64,000 nt of DNA, taken from Paenibacillus sp. V4I7 (lineage in GTDB: Bacteria > Bacillota > Bacilli > Paenibacillales > NBRC-103111). Within the stretch, counting starts at the first letter, position 1; each line of letters starts with the position of its first letter. The stretch spans positions 4,464,001 through 4,528,000 of the forward strand of contig NZ_JAUSZD010000002.1 of NCBI RefSeq assembly GCF_030817275.1, read 5' to 3'. The notes beneath the pieces are model-generated. The model searched no databases. It was not told the origin of the DNA and was given only the letters and a program-made list of their open reading frames with translations. This document shows, piece by piece, positions 44,816 to 54,837 of this stretch. A program made the position numbers and the translations under genes.

Positions 44816-47236
44816 ATGATGAAAAAAGGGTTGCTCGTAGGCCTCCTGCTTTCCGCTATGATCTTAACGTCTGCAGTCGCTCCCGCTGCCACTAACGCCG
44901 ATCAGGAACCTGTGGTCCAGTTTGAGGGCCAGCCATTTGCTTTCTCGCTGCAGCCTAAAATAATGGACGGTGTTCTGATGGCGTCTGTTCGGGATCTGGC
45001 AAAGGCTTTAGACATGGGAGTGACATGGAATGAAGCAGAACGGCTTGCGGTTGTTACTGGTAACGGGTACGAGCTGAAGCTGCCATTGAATTCGGATTAT
45101 GCCTACGTGAACGGTAAAGCAAACACCATTTACGGCAGCACGCAAATGGTAGATGGTTCTATGTACGTTCCGCTACGCTTCTTTATGGAAAGCGCCAATC
45201 ATGTTGTTCGATGGGATTCGGCCACCAGCTCAGTGAACGTCACGAAGCAGACTGACAGCTTGCCGGTAGTTGGTACCTATGACCACTTGGTCACACTTTT
45301 GACGCAGAATGAGAGCAGCGGGTTCGCCAGAGTTAGTTTAACAACAATAACCAAACAAGCTAAATCTGAATCCTTCGGCAATGCTTCGGTTCCAGCTAGC
45401 GAAGGTGCTACTCTTACTGTCCAAGATTCGGTCAGCACAGCAGCACCCGGCTACTCCGGCACGAACGTGCAAGTGCAAGGCGTGGATGAATCCGATGTCG
45501 TCAAGACTGATGGAAAGTACATCTATACGGTAAACAAGCAGCGTATCGTAGTCACTCAGGCTTATCCCGCCGACCAGATGAAAGTGCTGAGCATTTTGGA
45601 TTTCCCGAAAAATCAAGACACTCAGTTCCAGCCAAGTGAAATCTACGTGGACGAAAAGCATCTGATCGTGCTTGGTAATTCTTATCAGAACTATAAACCG
45701 ATCCCTTATAATGGTACAGACGGCGCCACTGAGAAGAAAATGATCATGCCTATGAGATCACAGGGAACCGCGAAGGTCATCGTTTACGACCTCACTGACC
45801 GGAGCAGCCTGAAGCTTCTGAAGGACGCTGAGCTTGAAGGAAACTACGTTTCTTCCCGCAAAATCGGATCATCGCTCTATTTTATTTCCAATAAGTACGT
45901 GAATTACTACCAATACCGGGAAATGGCCGATAAAGAAGAAGCGAAAACTGGGCTAGCTCCTGCTTATCGAGATTCGGCGGCAGGCGATTCCTTTACCTCT
46001 ATTCCTTTGGATCAGGTCTATTACTTGCCGAAAGCCCTGGATCCCAACTATGTGCTCATCGGAGGCATCAACCTGAATGAATTGAAGCAGACGATGAATG
46101 TCACTTCTTACCTCGGCTCAGGCCAGAACGTGTACGCATCCGAAGAGAACTTGTATATGGCCGTAACGAATTATGAACAGATGCGAATCCAGCCGATGAA
46201 AATGCCTGCAGGTGTTCCCGCTCAAGGCATACGAATCGGTGAGCCGAACGGATCCAGCCAGCCTTATGAACTTCCTAAGCAGGAAACGATTATTTATCAA
46301 TTCGGGCTGAACGCAGGTAAAGCGGCGTACAAGAATACAGGCAAGGTGCCCGGACGCTTACTCAATCAATTTTCCATGGATGAACATAACGGCCATTTCC
46401 GGCTTGCTACTACTACTGGCGAAATGGGTCGGACGGATGAGGGGATTTCGAAAAACCATATTTTCATTCTTGACGCGAACCTGAAAGAGAAAGGCAAGAT
46501 CGAAAACATCGCTCCAGGAGAGCGGATTTATTCCACCCGCTTCATGGGCGACCGGGCTTACATGGTTACTTTTAAAAACACTGATCCACTATTCGTCATG
46601 GATTTAAAGGATCCCGCGGGGCCGAAATTATTAGGTGCGTTGAAGATTCCTGGCTACAGCGATTATCTGCATCCTTATGATGAAAACCACATTATTGGCT
46701 TCGGGAAAGATACGATCGAGGTCGACATCAAAAACCCGAATGGACCGCAGTCTATTGCCTATTACCAAGGCATGAAAGTGGCGCTGTTCGATGTAACCGA
46801 TGTGAATAATCCGAAGGAGAAATTTAAGGAGCTGATCGGGGACCGCGGAACGGATTCTGAGCTGCTGCACAATCACCGTGCCTTGCTCTTTAACAAGGAA
46901 AAAAATCTACTTTCCTTCCCAGTTAACGTGATGAAAATCGATCCGAATCACACGACAAACGATCCGAAGATGCCTGCTAGCGCATACGGCAAGTTTGCTT
47001 TCCAAGGTGCGTACGTCTACAACCTTGATTTGGAAAAAGGCTTCCAGTTCCGCGGCGGCATCACCCATCTTACTCAGGAAGATCTGCAAAAAGCCGGACA
47101 ATACGTTCATGCCGGCGACAAACAGGTGCAGCGCGTTCTTTATATCGGAGATACGCTGTACACCGTCTCGAACGGATTAATCAAAGCGAACGACCTTCGC
47201 ACGCTGCAGGAAAAGAACTCGGTGGTAATTCCGTAG
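44816..47236 (+). CDS. Secreted copper-amine-oxidase-N-like / beta-propeller domain protein
   Basis: About 806 residues. ATG 44816 is preferred because AAAAGGA lies 8 nt upstream; ATG 44807 is in frame but abuts that box. A signal peptide ends near AVAPAATNA. A stalk-like copper amine oxidase N-terminal domain (about 45-145: VLMASVRDLAKALDMGVTWNE, MYVPLRFFMESANHVVRWD) is followed by the large beta-propeller domain typical of Firmicutes secreted proteins: VQGVDESDVVKTDGKYIYTVNKQRIVV at about 225, then DEHNGHFRLATTTGE and YSTRFMGDRAYMVTFKNTDPLFVMDL. The family has no defined enzymatic role and is thought to act at the cell surface. A 44-codon out-of-frame reading with a good ribosome binding site overlaps its start (44764-44895). 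Transcription ends at a shared hairpin with the convergent MFS gene. Confidence 0.88.
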   Translation: MMKKGLLVGLLLSAMILTSAVAPAATNADQEPVVQFEGQPFAFSLQPKIMDGVLMASVRDLAKALDMGVTWNEAERLAVVTGNGYELKLPLNSDYAYVNGKANTIYGSTQMVDGSMYVPLRFFMESANHVVRWDSATSSVNVTKQTDSLPVVGTYDHLVTLLTQNESSGFARVSLTTITKQAKSESFGNASVPASEGATLTVQDSVSTAAPGYSGTNVQVQGVDESDVVKTDGKYIYTVNKQRIVVTQAYPADQMKVLSILDFPKNQDTQFQPSEIYVDEKHLIVLGNSYQNYKPIPYNGTDGATEKKMIMPMRSQGTAKVIVYDLTDRSSLKLLKDAELEGNYVSSRKIGSSLYFISNKYVNYYQYREMADKEEAKTGLAPAYRDSAAGDSFTSIPLDQVYYLPKALDPNYVLIGGINLNELKQTMNVTSYLGSGQNVYASEENLYMAVTNYEQMRIQPMKMPAGVPAQGIRIGEPNGSSQPYELPKQETIIYQFGLNAGKAAYKNTGKVPGRLLNQFSMDEHNGHFRLATTTGEMGRTDEGISKNHIFILDANLKEKGKIENIAPGERIYSTRFMGDRAYMVTFKNTDPLFVMDLKDPAGPKLLGALKIPGYSDYLHPYDENHIIGFGKDTIEVDIKNPNGPQSIAYYQGMKVALFDVTDVNNPKEKFKELIGDRGTDSELLHNHRALLFNKEKNLLSFPVNVMKIDPNHTTNDPKMPASAYGKFAFQGAYVYNLDLEKGFQFRGGITHLTQEDLQKAGQYVHAGDKQVQRVLYIGDTLYTVSNGLIKANDLRTLQEKNSVVIP

Positions 47237-47257
47237 TCTTTTTCACTACAAATAAAG

Positions 47258-47289
47258 CAAGCCCCGATTCCTACAAGGATCGGGGCTTG
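47258..47289. terminator. Bidirectional terminator between convergent genes
   Basis: 11-bp perfect stem CAAGCCCCGAT / ATCGGGGCTTG with a 10-nt loop. It lies 21 nt after the plus-strand stop (47236) and 18 nt after the minus-strand stop (47308). T-rich sequence follows on both sides, better on the minus strand (CTTTATTTG). Confidence 0.85.
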
Positions 47290-47307
47290 TTCGTTCTCTA
47301 GATTCAT

Positions 47308-48540
47308 TTATTTCCCGCCCGCAACTGTGTCTACAGTGATCGGTTGCCGGACGTCCATTAATTTTCGTTTGGCAATGAACAACGTTAAGATCCCGCTTGA
47401 TATTGTAATGAGGGCGAGCGTCAGTAAAAATGTGGAGATCCCAAACCAATCGAGACAAGCACCGGTCGCAAGCAGCGAAATCTGGAACATGACGCGGTCA
47501 AGCATTCCACGAAATGAGAAAAAGCGGCCTTGTGCTTCTTTCGGCACTTTGATTTGGAATAGTGTAGATACCATCGGAAAGAAAAAAGCGACTGCGCAAC
47601 CGAACATAACGAAAGAGCCGAGAACCGCAAAACTGCTCTCGCTGAAGGACATTCCTGCAAAAGAAAGCGCAAATAATAACATAAACAGCGTAGAGCTGGT
47701 TACCAGATTCCGCATGCCGATCACACGCTTTGCGAATAGACCTGCAATCAAAATGCTAGTGCCTTCTAAAGAATAGATCCAGCCCATCAGTTCCGGTTTC
47801 TGCTGGATTTGACTAAACTTCAGTACAAGCAAATTAAAACCGCCTAGAAACAAAGTAATAACCCCGCTATTGATAAGTGCGATGAATATAGACGGTTCTG
47901 ATCGAATAAGTGGAAACAACTCCGTAAAGCGGATTTTCTCCTTCTTTCTTGCAGCCAAGGTATCCGCAGTATTGGGAATCCTCAACTGTGTAATGAGCAT
48001 CACGAGGATGACGTAAAAAGCAAGCGATAGCGCGTAGACTGTGTACAAATTCATCATGGATACCAATATACCTGCTGCTGCAGTGCCGCCAATTCTCGCT
48101 ATAGTAATCACGTTAAAATTTACGCTGTTCGCTTTAAGAAGTTCGGAGGCTGGAACGACGGAAGGCAGCGCTGCTTGTACGGTAGGCATATAAACAGTAG
48201 CCGCTACTTGCATGATGACGACGGACAACAGCATGATGGCGACAGATTGATACTGTATGGCCGCAAACATGACAATCGGAGCCAGACAGCGGACAATCCC
48301 TGATATAAGCAATATTTTTTTCTTATCATAGCGGTCTGCCCACACCCCGGCTTGCGGCGAAATGAGAACACCGAGAAATAAACCGCACATCAAGATCAAG
48401 CTTTTACCTAAATCAGACGGGACGTGGCTTTGCATAAATTGCAAATTGGCAATGATGCTTGTCCAAATACCTGCACCTTGAATGGCTTCTCCGATCATCA
48501 TGAAAACAAATGTTCGATTCCGAAGTAACGAATAATTCAT
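47308..48540 (-). CDS. Major facilitator superfamily transporter (MFS_3/enterobactin-exporter-like)
   Basis: 410 residues from ATG 48540, chosen because TTGGAG lies 7 nt upstream; an open frame reaches 48591 without a ribosome binding site. Twelve membrane segments, with the inter-helix motif GVWADRYDKKKILLISG at about 65-81 (variant of GxLaDrxGrkxxl) and a second-half repeat KVPKEAQGRFFSFRGMLDRV. This branch includes macrolide and siderophore exporters, so it is probably a drug or metabolite exporter driven by protons. It stands alone, convergent to the beta-propeller gene; the substrate is not readable from sequence. Confidence 0.9.
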   Translation of the reverse strand: MNYSLLRNRTFVFMMIGEAIQGAGIWTSIIANLQFMQSHVPSDLGKSLILMCGLFLGVLISPQAGVWADRYDKKKILLISGIVRCLAPIVMFAAIQYQSVAIMLLSVVIMQVAATVYMPTVQAALPSVVPASELLKANSVNFNVITIARIGGTAAAGILVSMMNLYTVYALSLAFYVILVMLITQLRIPNTADTLAARKKEKIRFTELFPLIRSEPSIFIALINSGVITLFLGGFNLLVLKFSQIQQKPELMGWIYSLEGTSILIAGLFAKRVIGMRNLVTSSTLFMLLFALSFAGMSFSESSFAVLGSFVMFGCAVAFFFPMVSTLFQIKVPKEAQGRFFSFRGMLDRVMFQISLLATGACLDWFGISTFLLTLALITISSGILTLFIAKRKLMDVRQPITVDTVAGGK

Positions 48541-48612
48541 ACCTAATCTCCAATCTAAATTGACACTCAGAATCTTCCAATTATAGCACATACGTTCGTG
48601 TATTGTCTATTA

Positions 48613-48656
48613 GAAAAAAACAAGCCTATTCCGCGAGTAACCACGGATTAAGCTTG
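48613..48656 (-). terminator. Terminator of the CE12-PL11 gene
   Basis: Imperfect stem CAAGCcTAtTCCG / CGGAtTAaGCTTG about 30 nt after the stop at 48685. On the minus strand it is followed directly by TTTTTTTC. Confidence 0.8.
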
Positions 48657-48684
48657 CTTCCCTAGTGCATTATTTGCTGGATGA

Positions 48685-51600
48685 TTAATGAGAAACTAAT
48701 ACGGTTGCTGTTTGGGCCGTTGTGTTTCCCGCTACGTCAAAAGCCGTGTAGGTGATGGTGTATATTCGCCCATTCCCTTTACCTGATCTCTCTGCACGCA
48801 GCATAAATTCCGTATCCAATGTGCCGATTTCCGCTCCTTGAATGTCAACTGACGTGTCTCCGTCGCCTAACCCATTATCAGGCTCGTTGCTTGTAATGGA
48901 TGTAAGTAAGATGGAGGAGGTTCCAGAGTGGCCGTCATCTGCACTAATCGTTGCTTTCACGGGAATCATTTGGTGATTTGGCGGCAACAATGCAGATTGA
49001 TCCAGAACCAGATGTAAGGTCGGTGCCGTTTTGTCAATTTTTACGATAACTGTATGTGGAGCTTCAGTATTACCTTTTGTGTCAACGCTCCAGTAAGAGA
49101 TAGTGTGCGTGCCCTCTTCTGTAAGGATAACGGAAGTGCCTTGCTGCTCTGCACCGCCATCCACCGTGTAGTAAGTGCCTGCTACGCCGGATCCGCTGTC
49201 ACTAACTGTTAGCGTTACCGTTACGTCTTTGTTCACCCAGCCCTCAGGCGCATCATCGGTAGTCACCGGTGGTAACACAGGTGCTGGCTCGTTCACAATC
49301 GTAAGATGCGGCGTAGCCGGTTCCACCATGCCAACTCCAAGATAGAAGCTTGTATGAGGCGGTTGGTTATAACCAGTATTTTGCCAAGCGACCCCTAAGC
49401 GGTAAATCGGATCATGCATTAGCGTACGCAGCTTTGTATTGGTCATAGTACTCGTCGTATAAATGCGCAGCTCTGAACTGTCTGTATTTCGCCACACGAT
49501 TTCTTCTCGCCAATCTCCAAACAGGTCGGCTTGCAGGTTCGGCGTTGCTTTTGTGCTGTTGTTGGACAACGCCCCATCAGCCGTAAACAACCGGTTGGTC
49601 GTTTGATTCACAAAGTCCCACTTATCAACATGGTTGTAATCTAGAAGCTCACGGTTCAGGTCGCCATCCCACCAGATGCCGAAGTTCGTTGAACTTGGAA
49701 TGGTCGTGCTGATCAATTCGCCTTTCGCGCTGTAAAGACCGGAGATCGGAATATGCTGCGCATTCGTTATTGTTGCAGACCATACCTCTTCACCCAAATA
49801 GTTCGGATCGATGTCCGCCGACATGCCGCGTCCGGTATCCATCCCTGTCCACACGCCCCAAAGAATTTCGCCCGTTTTCGCATCCCGGAAGTCCATACCA
49901 TAAGGAGAATCCAGATGCTCATGAACATTAAAGTACTCTAGCCCCGGTCTGGATGGATCTAGGTCCCCAAGATGCTGTGCATCCCCGTGACCGAGTCCTG
50001 TGTTATATAGCGGCGTACCATCGTCATCGATGGCCATGGCCCCGAACGTGATCTCATCCTTGCCGTCGCCATCTACGTCGCCGATGGACAAGTTATGATC
50101 TCCTTGGGCTGTATAAGCTGCGCCAAGACCTTCATCATTCGTATCGAAACGCCATTTTTTCGTCAATACACCATTTTTGAAATCGTAGGCAACAATCACC
50201 GTTCTTGTATAATAGCCTCGGCTAAAAATCAAGCTCGGATGCTCACCGTCGAGGTAAGCAACTGCTGCAAGGAAACGGTCCACCCGATTACCATAAGCGT
50301 CGCCCCAATCCGAAACGACTCCGCGAGGCGGATCGTAATTCGTCGTTGCGATTGCTTGGCCGGTTAAACCATTAAAGACAGTTAAATATTCAGGTCCCTC
50401 CAGCACATAACCACTGCTGTTCCGGTGATCGGCCGTTGCGTCACCAATAGCCATACCTGTTCCGTCAATCGTGCCATTGGCTGTTTTGAATGTGACTTCC
50501 GCTTTGCCGTCGCCATCCAGGTCATAAACCTGGAACTGCGTGTAGTGCGCTCCAGCGCGAATGTTTGGTCCAAGGTCGATACGCCACAGGCGAGTACCGT
50601 CCAACTTGTAGGCATCGACATAAACGTTGCCGGTATATCCAGCCTGGGAGTTATCTTTGGCGTTAGACGGATCCCACTTTACGATCAACTCGTACGTGCC
50701 GTCGCCATCCACATCGCCGACACTAGTGTCGTTCGCACTGTAGGTATAGGCTTCTCCGGATTTCGTGATGCCGCCCTCCGGCTTCTGGAGCGGTATGGCC
50801 ATATAATTGTTTTGCCATACAGATGCTTCTTTCGAAGCCACCTTCTCACTGCCGCCGATAACAGTTTTCAGTAGATACACAGATGTATCCGTTCCCGCTT
50901 CATCCAGCAGATTTGTTGCTCCTGTGATCGGTTCTGCATTTACTTTGACACCGCTGCGGTACAGATTGAATGCGATGTTAGACGGATCTGTGCCAAGCAT
51001 TTTCCAGCCTACATAAACACCATTATCTTGTTTAACCGCTACAAGCGCGCGATCGAGATATTCGGCTTGCCGATTCAGTACGGTTACGACTGGCGTTGCC
51101 AGTGTTTCGGACTGACCGGATACTCCGCCTGCACTTACGGCTGAAACCTTGTAATAGTAAGGAATTGTCGTAAGTACTGTCGTATCTGTGTAGCTGGATT
51201 GACTTGCTTTGCCAATCAACTCGTAGGGACCACCACTTGCCTCAGCACGGTAAATGTTATACGTTTTTGCTCCAGTAACTGCATCCCAGCTAAGGGTGAG
51301 ATCATTCTTATTCACGCTCACCGCTTGAATATTGACAGGTATAGCAGGTATAGGAACATTTGGATCAATCATGGATACGGTGAGAGATGTGGATGGACCG
51401 GTTTCCGTTGAGGCCAAGTCCACTGTCGTCACTTGGTATACGTATTCCATCCCCACATCAACAGTGTTATCAACGTAAGCGTTCGTCGTTGTGCTTCCAA
51501 TCAATTGGAATTTTGACGTACCGCTTACCTTGCGATAAACATTATATTTCGCGACGTCCTCTACCCCGGTCCACGAAAGGGAAACGGAAGGGCTTTCCGG

Positions 51601-54600
51601 ATCTGTGTTCTTCGCATCGATTTTCAGAGCTGTCGGCGCCATTAAAATCGGTGTAATTTCCAAACCGTTTACAATCGCCGTCGCACCGCCGAACTTGAAG
51701 TTCATTTGTCCATCGCTAACGGAAGTCTGTGAAATAATTTTTTCAACGACGGACCTGTTGCCCGCTGTAACGGTCCCAAAATCCGTCCCTTCGATGGCAA
51801 CGGTCGTTCTTGCACTACCCAGATAATCGCCAACGTAAAGTTTAACGGAATAAAGACCATTCGGCAGATCCACCATGAATTCCCAACCGACATTGAAATA
51901 GCCGAGCCAATCCCGGTGGAGGTCCGTACCAGTCGCACGATCACGGCCAATCATTCCTGTTGGGTCCTTGATGCCATAGCCTTTTGCTGCTGTGTATGTG
52001 CTGGAAAGATTAATGCCAGTATAACCAACTTGAACTGGAGAGGTAGCCAAGCCGAAGTCAAACTTGATCGTCGCGTGCTTCGTTTTGATGACGACGACAT
52101 CTGACTGCTCAGACTCCCCTTTGCCGTTAACTGCTGTAACAACTACATCATAGGTTAGCCCTTCCGTCATACCTTGAATCGTAGTCGTCGGAACTGTCGA
52201 CGTACCCACTAAGACGTAAGTGGTGTCTGATGCTAACTTTCTATAAATCTTATAAATATCCGCACCTTCTACTTCGTGCCATGTCAATACTGCGCCTGCG
52301 TTGCTCACACTGCTTGCCACTACACCGATTGGCTTCGATGGAACTGAAGCAGGCGGTGCAACATCCGTGACATAGGCGGAAAGTGGAATGTTCAGATCTT
52401 TAATCCCGCCTGACAGAAGACGCGCGATTTGGATTGCGCCATATTCCTGGAAGTGCGTATCGTCCGCATTACCGCTTGGAAAGGCGGTGTAGGTACCTAC
52501 GGGTACATGGAGGAAAACAGCAAGCGTTCCGATTGGACCGATGGTGTCATAGTACGCACGACTTAATGCGCTGAGATCCGCGAGCTTTACATCCATTTCT
52601 AGCGCCAGTTCCTTCATCGCAGCTACATATGTCGGGAAGCTGACATTGAATATACCGGTTGTTGCGTTAAAGTCCCTACGGCCGACAGGCGTTACCAAAA
52701 TCGGTATAGCGCCACGCTGCCTAGCGCCATTGATATACGTCTTCAGATAGTTTTTATAATCCTCGGGAGATGCATACCGTTCTGGAACGGAGATTGTCGC
52801 ATCATTATGACCGAATTGGATCAAGAAGTAGTCATTCGGCTTGATCGCCCGCAAAATGTTATCCAAACGGCCTTCCGTGAGGAACGTTTTGCTGCTGCGG
52901 CCCCCGATAGACTGGTTGCTGAAGGTTATGTTGGAAGTAAAGTAGCGGGAAATCATCTGCCCCCAACCGGCTTGAGGCTTCCAATAGGAATCGTAGGTCT
53001 GTACCGTAGAATCCCCTGCGATATACACCGTTGGCATTTCTCCAGCCACCCGATCCACTTGCTTTGAAATAACAAGCCCATTAATTTTGGGCGCGGACCC
53101 CGAGAAGCTGATATTCAACTGACCATCAACTAGGGCGACTTCAAATGTCTGTTCCAAATACTCACCAGCTGCCTTAGGTGTGAGCGCAATTTTGTTCGCC
53201 GTCATTCCTTCTACGGAAACAGCCACTTCTGTTGCCGCGTGTGCATCACCTGCCGTAACCGTAACAGCGTAATCCCCGTTTGGCAGATCCACGTTGAAGG
53301 AGGTACCAGCCGGCATTAGGTAATCGGATTTCAATGGATCCGATGTGCCGCTGTTACCAGAGCTGACGAGCGAAGGATTGGCGAATCCGTATTTCAGCTG
53401 GGCTGAGTAGGCCACTGGAGTCGTTATGCCGAAATAGCCGTCAGCTATGGCCCCAGGACCGAAGTCTAATTTCAACGGCAATCCGGACGGAAGCTCATTA
53501 GGAGCAACATATACCGTGCTTGCTGCCACGCCCGAGGCTTCAGACACCCCTGCCGCATTCGTTGCTTTTACCTGATAGTAGTGAACTGCCGATGTGTCGG
53601 CCGTGGAATCTGTGTACGTTGTCGATGTTACCATGCCGAGCTCGGTGTAAATTCCAGCAGCAGAATTCGAACGGAATACCGTATAACCCGTTGCTCCATT
53701 CGATGCTGACCATTGCAAGGACACTTTGTCCGAAGTGACACCGCTTACAATTAAGTTGGCAGGAGCAGCCGGAATTGCAACTGTCTGTTTCACTTCCGCC
53801 GTTACCGGGGTGCTTGCTGCAGATTCAAGACCACCTGCACCCAGAGCAGTTACTTGATAGGAATATGTATTTCCTACAGAAACTGCCGTATCGGTGTAAG
53901 AATTTATCATCACTTGTTTGATAAAATCATAATTCGTGACGCTATTCGTCGCTCGGTACACGTTGTAATAGACCGAATCCGTTACGCTGCTCCATCCGAG
54001 TGATACGGAGGCTGCACCTGGAGTGGAATTAATGTTTGTAACAGCGAGTGATTGAGGAGCCGAAGGAGCCGTCGCCGCTGGTACCTGTTCAATGACAAGG
54101 CCGTTCAAATAGCCAGCTCCTGTGCCGCTGTAGCCTGTAGAGATGCCAACTGTTAATTGACCGTCAGTTACCGTGGTGCTGTAGGTCGCTTGTGCAATAG
54201 CTACCTTCGTTGAAATCGTTCCTTTCGTCGCCCCTTCGAGAGCAACCGTCGTTTTCGTTGTTGACGTACCTGCAAGCAGATCGCCCGAATAAATCGTCAC
54301 GTTATAATTGCCGTTCGGCACGTCAGCTAAGAATGTGAAGGGCGTTCCCAAAATAAAATCGTTCGTCAAATCCGTGCCGCCTGATCGATTTCTTGAGGCT
54401 CCTGCAGGCAGCGCTGTTTCAAGCCCATATCCCCGTTCCTGCGTGTAGGTCATCTGATCATGAACTTGATTATAGTTTGTCATGACCGGACTGCTCGCTG
54501 AACCGAAATCAAATTTCTTTACAAACGCCTCTGCTGCATGAGCAGTAGATTCACCATATGGCAGAGTTGGGAGCATATTGTAGGAAACCATGAGACCACA

Positions 54601-54639
54601 CAATAGGGATGTTACTATTCGACGTGCATTCATCTTCAT
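48685..54639 (-). CDS. Bifunctional rhamnogalacturonan acetylesterase (CE12)-lyase (PL11), multidomain secreted
   Basis: 1984 residues from ATG 54639. Signal peptide to about residue 36. Three copies of a malectin-like module begin FDFG and end NGLVI/NGLEI: about 41-186, 389-527 and 858-997. Fibronectin III domains lie at about 193-284, 290-376, 765-853, 1001-1090 and 1097-1185. The SGNH esterase of CE12 type spans about 536-750: Ser544 in GDST, Asn612 in QFGHND, Asp726/His729 in DDTH. PL11 follows at about 1190-1795, with AEYLDRALVAVKQDNGVYVGWK, repeated DVDGDGxxE calcium loops and GDWREEIVWRNTD. The C-terminus has an OmpL47-type repeat and tail shared with the GH101 protein. The enzyme would deacetylate and then cleave the rhamnogalacturonan I backbone of pectin outside the cell. 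Its own terminator and upstream gap make it a separate transcription unit. Confidence 0.92.
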   Translation of the reverse strand: MKMNARRIVTSLLCGLMVSYNMLPTLPYGESTAHAAEAFVKKFDFGSASSPVMTNYNQVHDQMTYTQERGYGLETALPAGASRNRSGGTDLTNDFILGTPFTFLADVPNGNYNVTIYSGDLLAGTSTTKTTVALEGATKGTISTKVAIAQATYSTTVTDGQLTVGISTGYSGTGAGYLNGLVIEQVPAATAPSAPQSLAVTNINSTPGAASVSLGWSSVTDSVYYNVYRATNSVTNYDFIKQVMINSYTDTAVSVGNTYSYQVTALGAGGLESAASTPVTAEVKQTVAIPAAPANLIVSGVTSDKVSLQWSASNGATGYTVFRSNSAAGIYTELGMVTSTTYTDSTADTSAVHYYQVKATNAAGVSEASGVAASTVYVAPNELPSGLPLKLDFGPGAIADGYFGITTPVAYSAQLKYGFANPSLVSSGNSGTSDPLKSDYLMPAGTSFNVDLPNGDYAVTVTAGDAHAATEVAVSVEGMTANKIALTPKAAGEYLEQTFEVALVDGQLNISFSGSAPKINGLVISKQVDRVAGEMPTVYIAGDSTVQTYDSYWKPQAGWGQMISRYFTSNITFSNQSIGGRSSKTFLTEGRLDNILRAIKPNDYFLIQFGHNDATISVPERYASPEDYKNYLKTYINGARQRGAIPILVTPVGRRDFNATTGIFNVSFPTYVAAMKELALEMDVKLADLSALSRAYYDTIGPIGTLAVFLHVPVGTYTAFPSGNADDTHFQEYGAIQIARLLSGGIKDLNIPLSAYVTDVAPPASVPSKPIGVVASSVSNAGAVLTWHEVEGADIYKIYRKLASDTTYVLVGTSTVPTTTIQGMTEGLTYDVVVTAVNGKGESEQSDVVVIKTKHATIKFDFGLATSPVQVGYTGINLSSTYTAAKGYGIKDPTGMIGRDRATGTDLHRDWLGYFNVGWEFMVDLPNGLYSVKLYVGDYLGSARTTVAIEGTDFGTVTAGNRSVVEKIISQTSVSDGQMNFKFGGATAIVNGLEITPILMAPTALKIDAKNTDPESPSVSLSWTGVEDVAKYNVYRKVSGTSKFQLIGSTTTNAYVDNTVDVGMEYVYQVTTVDLASTETGPSTSLTVSMIDPNVPIPAIPVNIQAVSVNKNDLTLSWDAVTGAKTYNIYRAEASGGPYELIGKASQSSYTDTTVLTTIPYYYKVSAVSAGGVSGQSETLATPVVTVLNRQAEYLDRALVAVKQDNGVYVGWKMLGTDPSNIAFNLYRSGVKVNAEPITGATNLLDEAGTDTSVYLLKTVIGGSEKVASKEASVWQNNYMAIPLQKPEGGITKSGEAYTYSANDTSVGDVDGDGTYELIVKWDPSNAKDNSQAGYTGNVYVDAYKLDGTRLWRIDLGPNIRAGAHYTQFQVYDLDGDGKAEVTFKTANGTIDGTGMAIGDATADHRNSSGYVLEGPEYLTVFNGLTGQAIATTNYDPPRGVVSDWGDAYGNRVDRFLAAVAYLDGEHPSLIFSRGYYTRTVIVAYDFKNGVLTKKWRFDTNDEGLGAAYTAQGDHNLSIGDVDGDGKDEITFGAMAIDDDGTPLYNTGLGHGDAQHLGDLDPSRPGLEYFNVHEHLDSPYGMDFRDAKTGEILWGVWTGMDTGRGMSADIDPNYLGEEVWSATITNAQHIPISGLYSAKGELISTTIPSSTNFGIWWDGDLNRELLDYNHVDKWDFVNQTTNRLFTADGALSNNSTKATPNLQADLFGDWREEIVWRNTDSSELRIYTTSTMTNTKLRTLMHDPIYRLGVAWQNTGYNQPPHTSFYLGVGMVEPATPHLTIVNEPAPVLPPVTTDDAPEGWVNKDVTVTLTVSDSGSGVAGTYYTVDGGAEQQGTSVILTEEGTHTISYWSVDTKGNTEAPHTVIVKIDKTAPTLHLVLDQSALLPPNHQMIPVKATISADDGHSGTSSILLTSITSNEPDNGLGDGDTSVDIQGAEIGTLDTEFMLRAERSGKGNGRIYTITYTAFDVAGNTTAQTATVLVSH

Positions 54640-54690
54640 TATACGGAGTCCTCGCCTTCTATGTTTTTCCTTCTTCTATCATGTCTGTTC

Positions 54691-54709
54691 ACGTTGTGTA
54701 ACGTCACAC
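54691..54709 (-). promoter_or_regulatory. Palindromic candidate operator upstream of the CE12-PL11 gene
   Basis: Two overlapping inverted repeats on the plus strand, ACGTT-GTGT-AACGT and GTGT-AACGTC-ACAC, lie about 55-70 nt before the start codon. The symmetry and place fit a regulator binding site. No clear -35/-10 pair was found beside it. Confidence 0.35.
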
Positions 54710-54837
54710 CTCCATTCCATTAGGAATGTTTTCCTCTTCACATCATAGATGGTTTGTTTCTTCTTTCCCATGTAAAAAAACGTTCTTTTTGTTTAAAAAA
54801 CAGTTATTTTGAATGCGCTTCCAAAGAGAGTCCTAAC

